Shown piece by piece: positions 21,620 to 29,993 of a stretch of DNA of 40,579 nt. How positions within the stretch are numbered: position 1 is the first letter of the stretch; every line of letters starts with the position of its first letter. The notes below the pieces were generated by a model that had not been told where the DNA came from, made no database searches, and saw only the letters and a list, made by a program, of their open reading frames with translations. Source of the DNA: CAZNQW01 sp964575225 (GTDB lineage: Bacteria; Chloroflexota; Anaerolineae; JAAYZQ01). The position numbers and the translations under genes were made by a program. The stretch is taken from positions 1-40,579 of the forward strand of contig CAZNQW010000008.1 in NCBI GenBank assembly GCA_964575225.1, in the 5' to 3' direction.

Positions 21620-22297
21620 ATGGATTTACCACGACCTACCCCCACCGTCGAAGACTATTTGGGCGTGATCTATACCTTGGAGCGTGATGGCGAAGTGGTC
21701 ATCGGCGCGCGGCTGGCCGAATGGCTGGAGGTTTCGCCTCCCACGGTGACGGCTACTCTCAAGAGGATGAAGCGGGATGGCTGGGTGACTACCAACGCCG
21801 CCCGAGAGATATGCCTGACCGATCAGGGGCGAGAGGCAGCCCGCTCGGTGTTGAGGCGGCATATGTTGGCCGAGTTGCTGCTGGCGCGCTACCTGGGCGT
21901 GCCCTGGTCGCAGGTCCATCAGGAAGCCGACGAGATGGAACATGCCCTCTCTGCAGAGACGGTCGAAAGGCTGGCAGCCAAGCTGGAACACCCCGAACTC
22001 TGCCCCCACGGCAACCCTCTGCCGGGCCACGAAAACCGGCTCGCGGATCTGTTCCCCCTGATCGAGGCGCCGGTGGACCAGCGACTGATCATCCGCCGCG
22101 TCCACGAGTCGGCCGAGGAGAGCTTGGATCTGCTGACCTATCTAGAGCGGTGCGGCCTGTTGCCGGGCGCCGAGATCCTCGTGCGCGAGGTGATGGCCTT
22201 TAACGAGACCCTCACCATCGAGTGCCAGGGCCAGAGTGTCGTGTTGGGGTTTGTCCCTGCGACCCTGATTTTTGTGGAAAAGGTAGAGGGCGAGTGA
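21620..22297 (+). CDS. DtxR/MntR-family metal-dependent transcriptional regulator
   Basis: 225 residues. The N-terminal winged helix (about 8-70: VEDYLGVIYTLERDGEVVIGARLAEWLEVSPPTVTATLKRM, split by helices) binds DNA. The dimerisation/metal domain (about 72-145) carries the family residues RRHMLAELLLARYLGVPWSQVHQEADEMEH and the CPHGNPLPG motif. The C-terminal ~75 residues form a FeoA/SH3-like domain (LLPGAEILVREV...VVLGFVPATLIFV). These proteins sense Mn or Fe and repress transport genes; whether Mn or Fe cannot be told here. GAGGGATG precedes the ATG. Its own promoter contains a matching palindrome. The esterase gene follows after 28 nt and probably shares the transcript. Confidence 0.92.
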   Translation: MDLPRPTPTVEDYLGVIYTLERDGEVVIGARLAEWLEVSPPTVTATLKRMKRDGWVTTNAAREICLTDQGREAARSVLRRHMLAELLLARYLGVPWSQVHQEADEMEHALSAETVERLAAKLEHPELCPHGNPLPGHENRLADLFPLIEAPVDQRLIIRRVHESAEESLDLLTYLERCGLLPGAEILVREVMAFNETLTIECQGQSVVLGFVPATLIFVEKVEGE

Positions 22298-22325
22298 ATC
22301 ACTCTGTCTTTGGGAGGAGGCGTTG

Positions 22326-23249
22326 ATGCGGAATTGGATGAGGTGGGCGCTCGTCGCTGCCCTGGTGGGAGTTGGTCTGGCGGGAGTCGCCTTTCGGGAT
22401 CAGATTTCGTTCTATGGGAATCTGCTTCGGGCTTGGCGGACGGGGCGGCAATTTTACGCCGACTATGAGGGTTTGACCAAGGATGTCGTTTTCCACCCAG
22501 AGATGGCGCCCCGCCTGGACGTCTACACACCACAGACCGGTTCCGGGCATCCGGTCCTTGTCTTTGTCCACGGGGGTGGTTGGAAGGACTATGATAAGGA
22601 GCTGTTCGCGCCTGTGGCCACGCGGCTCCTGCCGGAGGGAATCGTCGTCGTGATCCCCGACTATACCCTCCATCCCGATGCTGGATACGAGCAGATGGCG
22701 GCTGAGGTAGCGGCGGCCCTGGTTTGGACCCTGGAAAACATTGACCGCTATGGTGGCGATCCTGCGCGCATTGTGGTGGCGGGTCATTCGGCCGGGGGAC
22801 ACCTGGCGGGTCTGGCTCTGATGAACCCCCGTTTCTTGAAGGAATACGATCGTACCGACGCGGACTTTTGCGGGTTTGTCGGCATGAGTGGTGTGTACGA
22901 TGTCCAGGCCGAGGCCGACTATTGGCAGGCTCGAGGCATCACCCCTCAGGTGATGATCGAGGTTATGGGCGGGCCCGAAAATCTGGCTCAGGCTTCGCCC
23001 ATCCAGTATGTGAGAGCGGACCTTTTGCCCATCCTACTAGTCCACGGCGTTGCCGACGAGACCGTGCCGGTGAGCATTGCCAACGACTTTTATGTTTCCC
23101 TGCAATCGGCCGGTGCCCCCAGCGATCGGATCTTGTACGAGGAAGCGGGTCACTCTGATTATCTGTTTACCGCTTTGGGCGATCAGGCCTCCCCTGTGAT
23201 CCAAGATCTCGTCGGGTTCCTGCACCGCTGTGGCGGGGCAAACCCCTAA
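22326..23249 (+). CDS. Alpha/beta-hydrolase esterase/lipase, membrane-anchored or secreted
   Basis: 307 residues. An N-terminal hydrophobic segment (about 5-23) is a signal anchor or signal peptide. The hydrolase core has the oxyanion motif FVHGGGWKDY, nucleophile elbow GHSAGGHLAG, acid Asp in VADETVPV and His in EEAGHSDYLF, a complete Ser-Asp-His triad of the HGGG (hormone-sensitive lipase/BD-FAE-like) type. It should cleave carboxylic esters; the true substrate is unknown. GGAGGAGG supports ATG 22326; the TTG directly before it (22323) is an alternative. It ends 53 nt before the next promoter, so transcription of the ABC genes is separate. Confidence 0.9.
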   Translation: MRNWMRWALVAALVGVGLAGVAFRDQISFYGNLLRAWRTGRQFYADYEGLTKDVVFHPEMAPRLDVYTPQTGSGHPVLVFVHGGGWKDYDKELFAPVATRLLPEGIVVVIPDYTLHPDAGYEQMAAEVAAALVWTLENIDRYGGDPARIVVAGHSAGGHLAGLALMNPRFLKEYDRTDADFCGFVGMSGVYDVQAEADYWQARGITPQVMIEVMGGPENLAQASPIQYVRADLLPILLVHGVADETVPVSIANDFYVSLQSAGAPSDRILYEEAGHSDYLFTALGDQASPVIQDLVGFLHRCGGANP

Positions 23250-23302
23250 TTCGGTTCCCGTGCCTGCCCGCGGACGAACCCACAACTGCCTTCCCCGATC
23301 AA

Positions 23303-23331
23303 TTGCGAAATGCGCCCGGCGCTGTTATAAT
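23303..23331 (+). promoter_or_regulatory. Promoter of the ABC exporter genes
   Basis: TTGCGA (23303-23308), 17-bp spacer, perfect TATAAT (23326-23331). It decides the start of the next gene: in-frame TTG 23303 and ATG 23330 both lie within the promoter and cannot be the initiation codon. Confidence 0.75.
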
Positions 23332-23392
23332 GGGCAGGCGACCTGTGGGCGCTGAATTTTCAAAGGACACCAAGTACCCAGATGGGCAAGCA

Positions 23393-25144
23393 ATGACGCA
23401 AGGAAAATCGGTGGAGGGCAGCGGGCGCATCCTGCTGCGAAGTTATGGCTACTTGCGCCCCTATCGACGGGTGATCGTCGAGGCGTATGCCATCGCATTG
23501 GCGATGAATGTCCTGGCTTTGCTCATCCCGCAGCTCATGCGCTGGATGGTGGATCGGGGCATCGAGGGGGGCGATACCCAGTTTCTGGGCCAGGCGGTGT
23601 TTGCCTTGCTGGGGTTGAGCCTCGGCAAGGGGGTTTTGCACTATTTCCAGGGACGGAAAACCGAGACGGCATCGCAGGGTGTGGCCTACGACCTGCGTAA
23701 CGCCATCCACGACAAGCTGTCGGCGCTCTCGTTTTCCTACCACGATCATGCCCAAACGGGGCAACTGCTATCGCGGGCCATTCAGGATGTGGAGCGCATT
23801 CGATTCCAAACAGGCCGCGCCACCCTGCGCCTGCTGGAAGCCATCAGCCTGTTTCTGGGCACGTTGGCGGTGTTGCTGTGGATGAACCCGAGCCTGGCCC
23901 TGTTGTCGTTGGCCAGTATGCCGCTGCTGGCCTGGGTGGCGTGGCGATTCGGCAGCCGATTTCGGCCCTTGTCCCTCATCTTGCAGCAGCAGTTGGCCGT
24001 GTTGACCACCCAAGTCGAGCAGAACTTGCGGGGGGCCCGCGTGGTCAAGTCCTTTGCCCAGGAACGGGCCGAGATCGAGCGGTTCGATGGCGAGAACGAG
24101 CGCTGGTTCGATCTCTCTAGCCAATCGGTCCGCCTCCGGGCTCTGAACGTGCCGCTCATCGACCTGATCGCCGGCTTGGGGACGGTGTTTGTCGTGTGGT
24201 ACGGCGGGTCGCTGGTGATCCGCGACGCACTGACGCTGGGAGCGTTGGTGGCCTTTTCCACCTATGTGAGCCAGCTTGTCCAGCCGATCCGGCGCTTGGG
24301 CATGATCATCCCGGCGCTGGCCATGGCGGCTGCGGCGGGCGAGCGCATCTTTGAGATCTTGGACGCCGAGTCGGAGGTGCAAGAAGCCCCGGACGCGATT
24401 CCTTTGCCTTCGATTGAGGGCCACGTTCGCTTTGAGGGAGTGTCCTTTGCCTATTTTGGCCGCCATCAGGTGTTGACCGATCTCACCTTCGAGGCGCTGC
24501 CGGGGCAGGTGATCGCCCTGTTGGGGGCCACCGGTTCGGGCAAGTCGTCCATCATCAACCTGATCCCCCGTTTTTACGATCCGACCCGAGGACGCATCAC
24601 CATCGATGGCCATGATCTTCGGGACGTCACGCTCAACTCGTTGCGCGATCAGATCGGCATCGTCCTGCAAGAGACGACTCTGTTTGCTGCCAGCATCCGA
24701 GAGAATATCGCCTTTGGTTGCCCCGAGGCGGACGAGGCAGACATTGAGGCGGCTGCCAAGGCAGCCCAGGCCCACGAATTCATCGTGCGCATGGATTCGG
24801 GGTATGATACCGACGTGGGCGAGCGGGGCTCGACCCTCTCCGGAGGGCAAAAGCAACGCATTGCCATCGCCCGCGCGTTGCTCAAGGATCCGCGAATTCT
24901 GATCCTGGATGACGCTACCTCGGGCGTGGATTCTGAGACCGAACGCCTGATCCAGCTTGCCTTGGAGGGACTCATGCGGGGTCGTACCTCCTTTGTCATC
25001 GCCCAACGGCTGAGCACCGTGCGCCAGGCCGATCTGATCCTGGTTCTTGACAAAGGGCGCATTGCAGCCAGGGGCACCCATCAGGAGCTGTTGCATCGGT
25101 CGGGGTTGTACGCCGAGATCTATCATCGCCAGTTGCGCCAGTGA
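23393..25144 (+). CDS. ABC exporter half-transporter, degenerate-site subunit
   Basis: 583 residues: six membrane helices (about 1-300) then an ATPase domain. Walker A is GATGSGKSS (about 377-385), signature LSGGQKQR (about 482), Walker B ILILDDATSGVD, with Asp where the catalytic Glu normally stands, and the H-loop His is replaced by Gln (VIAQRLSTV). These changes mark the degenerate half of heterodimeric exporters (LmrCD, BmrCD, TM287/288 type). The partner is the next gene. Likely exports lipids, drugs or peptides; the substrate is unknown. Start ATG 23393 is the first one downstream of the promoter, with only a weak ribosome site. Confidence 0.92.
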   Translation: MTQGKSVEGSGRILLRSYGYLRPYRRVIVEAYAIALAMNVLALLIPQLMRWMVDRGIEGGDTQFLGQAVFALLGLSLGKGVLHYFQGRKTETASQGVAYDLRNAIHDKLSALSFSYHDHAQTGQLLSRAIQDVERIRFQTGRATLRLLEAISLFLGTLAVLLWMNPSLALLSLASMPLLAWVAWRFGSRFRPLSLILQQQLAVLTTQVEQNLRGARVVKSFAQERAEIERFDGENERWFDLSSQSVRLRALNVPLIDLIAGLGTVFVVWYGGSLVIRDALTLGALVAFSTYVSQLVQPIRRLGMIIPALAMAAAAGERIFEILDAESEVQEAPDAIPLPSIEGHVRFEGVSFAYFGRHQVLTDLTFEALPGQVIALLGATGSGKSSIINLIPRFYDPTRGRITIDGHDLRDVTLNSLRDQIGIVLQETTLFAASIRENIAFGCPEADEADIEAAAKAAQAHEFIVRMDSGYDTDVGERGSTLSGGQKQRIAIARALLKDPRILILDDATSGVDSETERLIQLALEGLMRGRTSFVIAQRLSTVRQADLILVLDKGRIAARGTHQELLHRSGLYAEIYHRQLRQ

Positions 25145-25235
25145 GGGATCTGGCGCGCCGGCGCAGAATCAATGGCCTGACACGCATGTGTCCGCTTTTC
25201 GATAGTTTTTTTGTTTTTGATATAGGGGGGACGGG

Positions 25236-27053
25236 TTGAGCTTTTCCATTGGTGCTTCGGGCCCGGGGATGGGGCCCCGACAAGCCATCGAGGGTTTTGC
25301 CGACAAGGTGGAGGGCAAGGCCTTTGACGTACAGGTCGTCCTCCAGTTGCTGACCTTCCTGCGCCCCTTTCGACGCCGGATGCTGATGGCGGCCTTGTTG
25401 ATGGTCGTCGCTTCGGCTCTGAGCCTGGCCTCGCCTTATCTGATCAAGGTCGCGATCGATCAGCCGATTGCCCAGGGCGATATGGCGGGCTTGACGCGCA
25501 TCGCCCTTTTGATCGTGGCAGCGCTGGTGGGGCTCTACCTGGCATCGGCGGGCCAGCAATACCTTCTGAGTTGGGTCGGAGAACGAGTGCTGGCGAATCT
25601 TCGGGCCCGGCTCTTTGCCCATCTCCAGGCCCTTCCTTTGGGCTACCACGATACGCACATCATCGGGGTGACTCTGACGCGGGTGATTAGCGACGTGGCG
25701 GTGATCAACGAACTGCTGTCGCAGGGGTTGATGACCATGTTCGCCGACACGCTGCTGCTGGTGGGCATTGTGGGTGTGATGCTGGGCATGAGCCCTCGCC
25801 TGGCTCTGTTCACCTTTGGCGTCGTGCCGCTGATGGTTTTGGTGACCATCCTGTTTGCCCGGCGCGCCAAGGTCGCCTTTCGGGAGACGCGCAGTCGTTT
25901 GGCAGCCGTGGTGGGTGACCTGGCAGAATCTCTATCGGGCATGCGCGTCATCCAGGCCTTTGCCCAAGAGGATGCGTCGCGAGAGCGCTTTGACGAGGTG
26001 AACCGCGAGAACCGCGACGCCTACGTCGAGGCCATGTCCCTGTCGTTTGTCTATATCCCCTCAGTCGAGTTCCTGGGGATGCTGGCGACTGCGATCGTCC
26101 TGTGGGTGGGCGGGGTGGCGGTGGCCCGCGACGAGCTGACGCTGGGGGTGGTTGTGGCCTTTCTGGCCTACCTCAACCGTTTCTTTCAGCCGATCCAGGA
26201 GTTGAGCCAACTCTATACCACGATGCAGGCGGCGATGGCCGGTGGCGAGCGGGTGTTGGAGCTGCTGAACACCGAGCCAGAGATCAGAGATGAGCCAGAC
26301 GCCATCGATATGCCGCCTATCGCCGGGCGGATCGAGTTGCGCGACGTTTCCTTTTCCTATCGGGGCGAGACCCGCGTCTTGCACCGGGTGAATCTAGTCA
26401 TCGAGGAAGGACAGACCGTGGCGCTGGTGGGCCCGACGGGCGCCGGCAAGACGTCTATTGCCAACATCATCGCTCGCCTGTACGACGTGACCGAGGGAGT
26501 GGTGTTGATCGATGACCTCGATGTGCGCCGGGTTGCCCAACAGTCGCTGCGGCGGCAGATGGGGCTGGTGCCCCAGGATCCCTTTTTGTTTTCGGGCACC
26601 ATTGCCGACAACATCCGGTTTGGCTGCCCGGACGCCGGCGATGAGGCCGTGGAGGGGGCAGCGCGCATGGCCAACGCCCACGACTTTATCTGCGCCCTGC
26701 CCCACGGGTATCAGACCGAGATCCTCGAAGGCGGTGTCAATCTGTCCGTGGGACAGCGCCAACTGATCTGCATCGCCCGCGCCGTGCTGGCCGACCCACG
26801 GATCCTGATCCTGGACGAGGCCACCGCCAGTGTGGATACGGTGACCGAAATGCTGATCCAGGAGGCCATGGCGCGGCTGTTGCAGGGACGGACGGCAGTG
26901 GTGATCGCCCATCGGCTCAGCACCATCCTCCATGCCGATCTGATCTGTGTGGTGCAGGATGGGCGCATCATCGAGCGGGGGCGGCATCACGAGTTGCTGG
27001 CCCAAGGGGGCCTGTACCGCGATCTGTACGAGCGCCAGTTCGTAGACAGTTAG
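25236..27053 (+). CDS. ABC exporter half-transporter, consensus-site subunit
   Basis: 605 residues: a soluble N-terminal ~40 residues, six membrane helices, then an ATPase with Walker A GPTGAGKTS (about 399), Walker B ILILDEATASVD with catalytic Glu, and H-loop His in VIAHRLSTI. Its signature is LSVGQRQ instead of LSGGQ. In a heterodimer this altered signature faces the Walker motifs of the partner, which has the Asp-for-Glu change, so both defects fall in one composite site. Start is TTG 25236, with AGGGGGG five bases upstream; an ATG at 25269 is the alternative. It lies 91 nt after its partner, which suggests one transcript. Confidence 0.93.
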   Translation: MSFSIGASGPGMGPRQAIEGFADKVEGKAFDVQVVLQLLTFLRPFRRRMLMAALLMVVASALSLASPYLIKVAIDQPIAQGDMAGLTRIALLIVAALVGLYLASAGQQYLLSWVGERVLANLRARLFAHLQALPLGYHDTHIIGVTLTRVISDVAVINELLSQGLMTMFADTLLLVGIVGVMLGMSPRLALFTFGVVPLMVLVTILFARRAKVAFRETRSRLAAVVGDLAESLSGMRVIQAFAQEDASRERFDEVNRENRDAYVEAMSLSFVYIPSVEFLGMLATAIVLWVGGVAVARDELTLGVVVAFLAYLNRFFQPIQELSQLYTTMQAAMAGGERVLELLNTEPEIRDEPDAIDMPPIAGRIELRDVSFSYRGETRVLHRVNLVIEEGQTVALVGPTGAGKTSIANIIARLYDVTEGVVLIDDLDVRRVAQQSLRRQMGLVPQDPFLFSGTIADNIRFGCPDAGDEAVEGAARMANAHDFICALPHGYQTEILEGGVNLSVGQRQLICIARAVLADPRILILDEATASVDTVTEMLIQEAMARLLQGRTAVVIAHRLSTILHADLICVVQDGRIIERGRHHELLAQGGLYRDLYERQFVDS

Positions 27054-27125
27054 TCCGTCGGCGGCGCAAGCTGTGCGGCAGAGCTTTGGGGAGTTTCCCG
27101 GTTCATGGCGGGGGAGGGGAGTCTC

Positions 27126-28688
27126 ATGATTCTGGATGGGGAACATCTGACCCTTGATGAGGTGGTGACCATTGCCTGTGGCGATGGCCAAGGAAAACGG
27201 GTAACCGTCACCCTGTCGGACGACGCCTGGCGCCGCGTGCGGCGGGCCCAACAGGCGATCCAGGATTTCGTCGCCCGAGGTGAGGTGGTCTATGGCGTGA
27301 CCACCGGGTTCGGCGCGTTCAAGGATCGCATCATTCCGCCGGACCAGGTGCAGCAGCTTCAGCGCAACATCCTGATGAGCCACGCCGTGGGGGTGGGCCC
27401 TGAACTCAACGAGCCGACCACCCGGGCGATGATGGCCATCCGAGCCAATACGTTGGCCAAGGGCCATTCGGGTGTGCGCGAAGAGACCATGCGTTTGTTA
27501 TTGACCATGCTCAATCGGGGGGTGCATCCGGTGGTGCCCAGTCAGGGTTCCCTGGGGGCCAGCGGCGACTTGGCTCCCCTGGCCCACATGTCGCTGCCCC
27601 TGATCGGGTTGGGCGAAGCGATCTATGAGGGTCAACGGCTGCCGGGCGCCGAGGCCTTGGCCCGAGCCGGGCTCGAGCCGATCACCCTGGAGGCCAAAGA
27701 AGGGCTGGCACTTACCAACGGGACGGCCTTTATGGCCGCTGTGGGGGTGTTGGCCACAGTGCAGGCCCGGAACCTGAGCCTGATGGCCGATGTGGCGGGC
27801 TGCCTCAGCCTGGAGGCCCTGCACGGGACTCCAGCGGCTTTTGACTCCCGCATCCACGCCGCCCGGCCTCATCCGCGGCAGGTCGAGTGCGCGGCTTTTT
27901 TGCGCCGATTGATCGAGGGCAGCACCTACACCCGCGATCCCGATCCCCTCAATGTGCAGGATGCCTACGCGCTGCGTTGCATCCCCCAGGTGCACGGCGC
28001 CGTTCGCGATGCCATCTGCTATGCCCGTTGGGTGTTGGGCATCGAGCTGAATTCAGCCACCGATAACCCGCTCCTCTTTTTCGATGAGGAGACGGGCGAG
28101 CCCGAGGTGCTTTCTGGAGGCAACTTTCACGGCGAGCCGTTGGCCATTGCCATGGACTATCTGGCGCTGGCTCTGACCGAACTGGGCAACATCTCGGAGC
28201 GACGGCTTACCCGCCTGACCGATGAGGCCAGCAACCAGGAGATACTGCCCGCCTTTCTGATCAGTCGCGGGGGCTTGAACTCGGGCTTTATGCTGGTGCA
28301 GTACACAGCAGCGGCGCTGGCTTCGGAAAACAAGGTGCTGGCCCATCCCTCCAGCGTGGACACGATCCCGACCTCGGCCAACACCGAAGATCACGTCAGT
28401 ATGGGCGCGGCTGCCGCACGCCACGCCGCCCAGATCGCCCAGAACGTGGAGCGCATCCTGGCGCTGGAACTGTTCGCTGCCGCCCAGGGGATCGATTTTC
28501 GGCGCCAGCGGCTTGGGTCGCAGGTGCAGTTGGGCCAGGGCACGGCTCCGGCCTATCATTTGATTCGCCAGCATGTGCCCTTTTTGGCCGAAGACACGGT
28601 CATGTACCCTTATATCGAGATTGTCCGCGCTCTGATCTCCAGCGGGGCGCTTCGGACAGTCGTTCTCGACGCGGTCGGCGAGGGGTGA
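27126..28688 (+). CDS. hutH: Histidine ammonia-lyase
   Basis: 520 residues. Deaminates L-histidine to urocanate, the first step of histidine breakdown. The self-made MIO cofactor triad Ala145-Ser146-Gly147 lies in GSLGASGDLAPLAH; Tyr56 is in VVYGVTTGFG; Ser85-His86 in ILMSHAVGVG is the selectivity pair of histidine rather than phenylalanine or tyrosine lyases; SATDNPLLF and GGNFHGEPLA are family motifs. ATG 27126 follows GGAGGGGAG; an ATG 21 nt upstream (27105) precedes that site. No hutU, hutI or formiminotransferase gene is adjacent, so the rest of the pathway is elsewhere. It follows the ABC gene by 72 nt. Confidence 0.95.
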   Translation: MILDGEHLTLDEVVTIACGDGQGKRVTVTLSDDAWRRVRRAQQAIQDFVARGEVVYGVTTGFGAFKDRIIPPDQVQQLQRNILMSHAVGVGPELNEPTTRAMMAIRANTLAKGHSGVREETMRLLLTMLNRGVHPVVPSQGSLGASGDLAPLAHMSLPLIGLGEAIYEGQRLPGAEALARAGLEPITLEAKEGLALTNGTAFMAAVGVLATVQARNLSLMADVAGCLSLEALHGTPAAFDSRIHAARPHPRQVECAAFLRRLIEGSTYTRDPDPLNVQDAYALRCIPQVHGAVRDAICYARWVLGIELNSATDNPLLFFDEETGEPEVLSGGNFHGEPLAIAMDYLALALTELGNISERRLTRLTDEASNQEILPAFLISRGGLNSGFMLVQYTAAALASENKVLAHPSSVDTIPTSANTEDHVSMGAAAARHAAQIAQNVERILALELFAAAQGIDFRRQRLGSQVQLGQGTAPAYHLIRQHVPFLAEDTVMYPYIEIVRALISSGALRTVVLDAVGEG

Positions 28689-28785
28689 GGACAAGCCGGG
28701 AGGCTTGAATTCTCCGAGGTTCGATTTCACCGATGGCCTACAGGCGTTGGCGGGGAGGGTCTCCATCGGAAAGGAGCGGCGGATC

Positions 28786-29694
28786 ATGGGCAAGAAGCCG
28801 ATGAGGGCATTGGTGTTGGGCGGAGGGGGTGCGCGGGGGGCGCTTCAAGTGGGCGCTATGCGCGCCCTGATGGAAGCGGGCCTGCAACCCGATATGCTGG
28901 TGGGGACCTCCATCGGCGCGGCCAATGCGACCTTTCTCGCCATCCAAGGGTTTACCCCAGACGGGCTCGCAGACCTAACACGCGTCTGGCATCGCGCCGC
29001 CGAGTCGGATCTGCTGCCCGATCACTATCTGTGGATCACCCTCCGCGCCCTGTTCAACCGGCAGGGCGGGGACGGGGCCGACCAGATCCGCCAGTTTTTC
29101 GTCCAACAGGGCCTGGAGCCCCAGATGCGCTTTGGCGACCTTGTCGGGCCCCGTCTGTTCCTCGTGGCAGCCGATCTGAAAGCGGGGAACACCGTGGTGT
29201 TTGGCACCGATCCGAACCATCGCTTGCTCGATGGCGTGTTGGCCTCGTGTGCCATTCCCCCCTGGGTGCGGCCCCTGCCCCAGGACGACCGGCTGTTGAT
29301 GGATGGCGGCGTGGTGAGCAATGTGCCCATTGAGCCTGCTCTGTCCTACGGCGCCACCGAGATCGTGGCCCTGGATCTGGCCGATCCGCGCCCGGTGGGT
29401 CCCGGCACCCTGGGCTTTGGCCCGTTTCTCTTTCAGTTGATCCATACCGTGCAGCAGCGACAGCTCCACCTGGAAATGGACCTGGCTGCGGCCCATGGCG
29501 TGCCGGTGCACCACATCAAGCTATTACCCTCATCACCCATTGCGGTCTGGGAACTCGAGCGGTCGGTGGCCCTGATCGATCGCGGCTATGCCCTGATGCA
29601 AGAACACCTGACAGCCTATCCCGATGTGGGCCGCCCGCTCCAGCAGCGGGCCTCTTGGTGGTGCCGCCTCTTTGGCCCCAGGACCCTCCCCTGA
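28786..29694 (+). CDS. Patatin-like phospholipase (RssA-like)
   Basis: 302 residues, soluble. The patatin fold has the oxyanion motif GGGGARGA (about 12-19), nucleophile Ser42 in GTSIG, and catalytic Asp173 in LMDGGVVSNVP; the Ser-Asp dyad is complete, so it should hydrolyse acyl lipids. The C-terminus contains HTVQQRQLHLEMD and ends PRTLP. Start ATG 28786 has AAAGGAG about 9 nt upstream; a start at 28705 would add 27 residues with no family match. It is the last plus-strand gene of the run and is followed by a hairpin. Confidence 0.88.
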   Translation: MGKKPMRALVLGGGGARGALQVGAMRALMEAGLQPDMLVGTSIGAANATFLAIQGFTPDGLADLTRVWHRAAESDLLPDHYLWITLRALFNRQGGDGADQIRQFFVQQGLEPQMRFGDLVGPRLFLVAADLKAGNTVVFGTDPNHRLLDGVLASCAIPPWVRPLPQDDRLLMDGGVVSNVPIEPALSYGATEIVALDLADPRPVGPGTLGFGPFLFQLIHTVQQRQLHLEMDLAAAHGVPVHHIKLLPSSPIAVWELERSVALIDRGYALMQEHLTAYPDVGRPLQQRASWWCRLFGPRTLP

Positions 29695-29748
29695 TCGACC
29701 GATCGGGATTGGACGAGCCATTACCGGATGCCCATCTAGCTTTTGCTC

Positions 29749-29771
29749 GGCGTCCCCGTCTCGGGGACGCC
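29749..29771 (+). terminator. Strong hairpin after the patatin gene, probable terminator or dispersed palindrome
   Basis: GGCGTCCCCG (29749-29758) pairs perfectly with CGGGGACGCC (29762-29771) across a 3-nt TCT loop. The following ATCTCTTG is only a weak T-tract. A similar CCCCG-TTCT-CGGGG hairpin occurs at 31009-31031, so both may be copies of a repeat. Confidence 0.5.
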
Positions 29772-29787
29772 ATCTCTTGACCGGCGG

Positions 29788-29883
29788 TTACTCGGAGTCG
29801 GGTGGAAAAGTGCCCTCCCGAAGTTCCGAGAGGCCTCCCGCCAAAGCGCCTACCTGCGCAGGCAGATGGGGATACCAGTGCGC
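29788..29883 (-). pseudogene. Remnant resembling the C-terminal tail of pirin
   Basis: Read on the minus strand after a TGA, 31 codons end GLSELREGTFPPDSE-stop. The nearby pirin gene ends LQELREGTFPPDPR-stop. DNA identity runs over about 42 bp (29795-29836 against 30001-30043) with an exact 14-nt core CCCTCCCGAAGTTC. It is either a decayed tail of a second pirin copy or a dispersed repeat that also forms the pirin 3' end. It is not an intact gene. Confidence 0.4.
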
Positions 29884-29892
29884 TCAGTCTGC

Positions 29893-29913
29893 GGGCAGCC
29901 GCAAGGGCTGCCC
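29893..29913. repeat. Hairpin of dispersed-repeat type
   Basis: GGGCAGCC (29893-29900) pairs with GGCTGCCC (29906-29913) over a GCAAG loop and is followed by CTACATC. GGGCAGCC-GCAAG-GGCTGCCCCTAC is a form I associate with intergenic repeats in environmental genomes; only one copy is in this window. With the two preceding entries it accounts for most of the gap 29695-29993. Confidence 0.45.
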
Positions 29914-29993
29914 CTACATCGGTCCCGGTGTGGAACCTAGGGAGTGCGGCGCTTTGACGTCACACACAAACCGCCAGGTCTTCACACGCCCCG

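Noticed and set aside
25145..25235. GACAC-GCAT-GTGTC palindrome and later T-run between the ABC genes
   Set aside because: Stem of 5-7 bp and the T-run about 10-17 nt away; too weak to call a terminator, and the two genes should be co-expressed.
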